Assembly (NCBI RefSeq): GCF_001635455.1
Contig: NZ_LWEH01000552.1
Coordinates: 1-64,000 of the forward strand
Length of the DNA: 64,000 nucleotides
Direction of reading: 5' to 3'
DNA from: Vibrio sp. HI00D65
GTDB lineage: Bacteria; Pseudomonadota; Gammaproteobacteria; Enterobacterales; Vibrionaceae
A program made the translations under genes and the position numbers. The first letter of the stretch is position 1, and every line of letters begins with the position of its first letter. Below, in pieces: positions 61,510 through 64,000 of this stretch. The notes beneath the pieces are model-generated. The model was not told the origin of the DNA and did no database searches. It was given only the letters and a program-made list of their open reading frames with translations.

Positions 61510-63711
61510 TTAGCTCAAATCCTGCGGCTCTATATCGAGCGACCAACGAACTTTTTTCGCGGCGGGTAACATATTAATTGCCGGCTTCGCACTCATTAAT
61601 AGCTTCTGCATAAGTGAGCGAGTTTGGGTTTGCAAAATCAACTGCCAGCGAGATTTACCCGCTCGCTTCGCCAGTGGCGCAGGGGTTGGGCCTAACACCA
61701 TGCAATATTGGTCAAACAGTGGGTGTGATTCCAGTGTATGACGAACCTGACGTAAGAACTCTTCCACTAAGCGTGTGTCGTTCGCTTCTGCTCTGAACAG
61801 CGTCATAAAGGTGTAAGGAGGCAGCATCGCCTGTTTACGCTCTGCTAAGGCCGTTTGAGCAAAGTGGTTATAGTCTTTGTGCAGCAGCGCTTGCAGTAAT
61901 CCGTGTTCTGGGTGATGGGTTTGTAAGATCACCTCACCAGGCTTACTCTCACGGCCTGCACGCCCTGCCACTTGAATAAACAGCTGAGCAAGACGTTCTG
62001 AGGCTCGGAAGTCACTGCTGTATAAAGAGCCATCGACATCCAATAACGCCACGAGTGTCACGTCAGGGAAGTGGTGGCCTTTAGCTAACATCTGGGTGCC
62101 GATAAGAATCTGGTATTCACCTTTGCGAATCGATTCGAGTGCGCTTTCTAGGCTGCCTTTACGACGAGTGCTGTCGCGGTCAATACGAATGGTTTTGTAT
62201 TCGGGGAATAGCTGACCAAGTTGCGCTTCCAACTGTTCGGTACCCACACCGACCGTGACCAAGTTTGCTGAACCACAGCCTTGGCAGTTATGCACAATAT
62301 GCTGTTGTGAGCCACAATGGTGACAGCGCATCTCGTTGCTGTATTGGTGATAGGTGTAGTAGGCATCGCAGCGCTTACACTCTGCCGTCCAACCACAATC
62401 GTGACACATCAATGCCGGAGAAAATCCTCGCCGGTTGAGGAACAGCATTACCTGATTACTTGATTTTAAGTGTCGTTGCATCTCGGCAATGAGTGACGCA
62501 GACAAGCCACTTTCCAGATATTCACCTTTTACGTCCAACACTTTATTGGTGGTGGGTAGCGCGACACCGGCACGTGAGGTTAGAGTCAGGTGACTGTACT
62601 TACCTAGCTGCGCGTTGTGAAGTGTTTCGAAAGCTGGGGTTGCTGAGCCTAATACCACTGGAATCTGCGCTTTGTGCGCACGCATGATCGCCACATCTCG
62701 AGCATGGTAGCGTAGGCTATCTTGCTGCTTATAAGAGGCGTCGTGCTCTTCATCGACAATAATAATGCCCAGATCCGCAAACGGTGTGAACAGAGCCGAA
62801 CGGGTACCAATCACAATGCCGGCAATTTTATCGCGAGCTGATAACCACGCATTCAGGCGTTCTGAATCGTTTAGGCCTGAGTGGATAACCTCAACAGGCA
62901 CATTAAAGCGTCGCTTAAAGCGGTTGATGGTTTGTGGTGTTAGGCCAATCTCTGGCACTAGCACTAAAGCTTGTTTACCTTGGTCAAGAATCGGCTTAAT
63001 CATATTCAGGTAGACTTCCGTCTTGCCTGAACCCGTGACACCTTCTAAAAGGAAGCAACCAAAGCTGTTTTGACTATTAACCGTTGCAATTGCGATGGCT
63101 TGCTCTTCGTTGAGCTTAGGCTTGTCTTGGTCGTTTTCGAGGTCGGCTGGCCACGGTTGGCGTTTTGGTTTTTTCTCAACCGACTCAATCCAACCTTTCT
63201 CTTCCAGTGTTTTGAGAACGGCGCTGCCTACCTCTTGGTCGATGAACTCTTGATGAGGAACGGCGCCGTGCTCGAGCATGTGCATGACTTTGGCTTGCTT
63301 GACTGCGCGGCCAAAGCCTTGCATCAGTTGGTCGCGGCCTGATGGTGTTAACTGCCATTCAACCAAAGTTGCGAAGTCTGCAGCTTTGCCTTTGCGTAAA
63401 GCGCTGGGTAGGGCATTGGCAAAGGTTTCGCCAAGTGGGTACTGGTAGAACTGACTGCACCAAGTTAATAGTGAATAGACAGATTCAGGCCAAACAGGTT
63501 GGTTATCCAATAGCGCTTTAATGGGTTTGAGCTTGTCTAGCTCGAATTCTGATTCGTTAACCAGAGCCGTGACAATCCCTGTTAAGGTTTGTCGTCCAAA
63601 AGGCACAGAGACTCGACCCCCAATAATCGGGAATAGGTGGCTTGGAATCTTATAATCAAACTGCTTGTCGAGTGGAACAGGCAGCGCCACACGGGCAATC
63701 ATTGGACACAT
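61510..63711 (-). CDS. priA: Primosomal protein N' (replication restart helicase PriA)
   Basis: PriA recognises stalled forks and reloads the replisome. It has 733 residues (732 in E. coli). The N-terminal 3'-OH-binding domain begins ARVALPVPLDKQFDYKIP; Walker A is in LLEGVTGSGKTEVYL near residue 222; the DEAH-like box IIVDEEHDASYKQQDSLRYH is near 318. The zinc clusters are CHDCGWTAECKRC and CHHCGS...CQGCGS at about 437-480, and helicase motif VI is QVAGRAGR near 580. ATG 63702 is an equally good start. On the right it is divergent from a gene outside the window. Confidence 0.97.
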   Translation of the reverse strand: MCPMIARVALPVPLDKQFDYKIPSHLFPIIGGRVSVPFGRQTLTGIVTALVNESEFELDKLKPIKALLDNQPVWPESVYSLLTWCSQFYQYPLGETFANALPSALRKGKAADFATLVEWQLTPSGRDQLMQGFGRAVKQAKVMHMLEHGAVPHQEFIDQEVGSAVLKTLEEKGWIESVEKKPKRQPWPADLENDQDKPKLNEEQAIAIATVNSQNSFGCFLLEGVTGSGKTEVYLNMIKPILDQGKQALVLVPEIGLTPQTINRFKRRFNVPVEVIHSGLNDSERLNAWLSARDKIAGIVIGTRSALFTPFADLGIIIVDEEHDASYKQQDSLRYHARDVAIMRAHKAQIPVVLGSATPAFETLHNAQLGKYSHLTLTSRAGVALPTTNKVLDVKGEYLESGLSASLIAEMQRHLKSSNQVMLFLNRRGFSPALMCHDCGWTAECKRCDAYYTYHQYSNEMRCHHCGSQQHIVHNCQGCGSANLVTVGVGTEQLEAQLGQLFPEYKTIRIDRDSTRRKGSLESALESIRKGEYQILIGTQMLAKGHHFPDVTLVALLDVDGSLYSSDFRASERLAQLFIQVAGRAGRESKPGEVILQTHHPEHGLLQALLHKDYNHFAQTALAERKQAMLPPYTFMTLFRAEANDTRLVEEFLRQVRHTLESHPLFDQYCMVLGPTPAPLAKRAGKSRWQLILQTQTRSLMQKLLMSAKPAINMLPAAKKVRWSLDIEPQDLS

Positions 63712-64000
63712 AAAGGGACGGCTTTATCTAAATTGACGAGAGCGAACAGTCTAAAGGATAAGACGTTTAAATTCGAGAAACAGTTTGGCTGACAAGGGGA
63801 AGTGAGTGCCTGAAAGTCGCTGCCGTCAAAGAATTTCAATAGATGAAGAAAATAATATCAATATTGGCGAAAAATGTATCAAATCAGTTGATCCTACCTC
63901 ACAGATTCATTACTATACTGCGCCTTAAAGGTATGGCTTCATCGCGTTTTAGTGATAAGCGGTGTCTTTATTTCTTTTTAAACTACGTGTGGTGTGCGGC
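63712..64000. other. Region upstream of priA, window end
   Basis: No gene is visible in the last 289 bases. A possible -10 box TATACT lies at 63914-63919 for a rightward transcript; in related genomes rpmE (ribosomal protein L31) stands divergent to priA, so this may be its promoter and leader. Unproven here. Confidence 0.35.

Overview
The window is a continuous piece of a gammaproteobacterial chromosome and reads as Vibrio (family Vibrionaceae, most likely chromosome 1; a Splendidus-clade relative is possible but not proven). The main evidence is gene content and order: dusB-fis, accBC-aroQ, cpxP//cpxRA-sodA, fieF-pfkA and cytR-ftsN-hslVU-menA-rraA-zapB-glpX are all laid out as in vibrios. 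Proteins such as CrbS/CrbR, the two-part VC_2705-type acetate symporter and DUF3135 are typical of the genus. There are no rRNA or tRNA genes, no CRISPR array, no prophage and no insertion sequence.

Layout. 1-1.4 kb: a rearranged end, in which a 381-bp inverted repeat duplicates the 3' part of a yjaG-type gene and cuts off a 2-hydroxyacid dehydrogenase gene. 1.4-7 kb: a CNNM-type membrane protein, hupA, a DUF1481 lipoprotein and the purine genes purD and purH. 7.3-12.8 kb: zntR, fis, dusB, prmA, accC, accB and aroQ. 13-29.5 kb: an acetate-utilisation region with acs, a DnaQ-like exonuclease, a frameshifted cNMP/CBS/DUF294 protein, an HcaT-like transporter, the sensor kinase CrbS, fumC with a small Fur-controlled gene, the acetate symporter pair, the K+/H+ antiporter CvrA and the regulator CrbR. 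29.7-31.6 kb: dsbD. 31.7-40 kb: an arginine-deiminase cluster (ArgR paralogue, argF, arcC, arcA, YfcC-type carrier) enclosing pyrBI. 40.5-43.5 kb: the anaerobic aspartate/fumarate pair dcuA and aspA. 43.7-52.8 kb: fxsA, trmL, sodA, cpxAR, cpxP, fieF, pfkA, tpiA, an HpaF-like isomerase and a DUF805 protein. 52.8-64 kb: a DUF3135 protein, a SufR-like regulator, glpX, zapB, rraA, menA, hslUV, ftsN, cytR and priA.

How it works together. The acetate region joins activation (Acs), uptake (ActP-like subunit plus DUF4212) and the CrbS/CrbR system known to switch acs on. A shared CCGTCCYRAC element sits about 100 bp upstream of both the acs and symporter start codons and is a candidate operator. The arc cluster converts arginine to ornithine, ATP and carbamoyl phosphate, and pyrBI in its midst uses carbamoyl phosphate; ARG-box-like and FNR-like sites mark it as arginine- and oxygen-controlled. 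Two good Fur boxes place fumC and sodA under iron control.

Most notable signals: the inverted repeat and chimeric gene at the left edge; a four-base frameshift in the DUF294 gene; the shared acs/actP element; a hairpin that buries the sodA ribosome binding site; a pyrBI attenuation leader open in frame into pyrB; and a hupA terminator that overlaps the ribosome binding site of the next gene. All similarity statements come from recognising sequences by eye; no database search was run.
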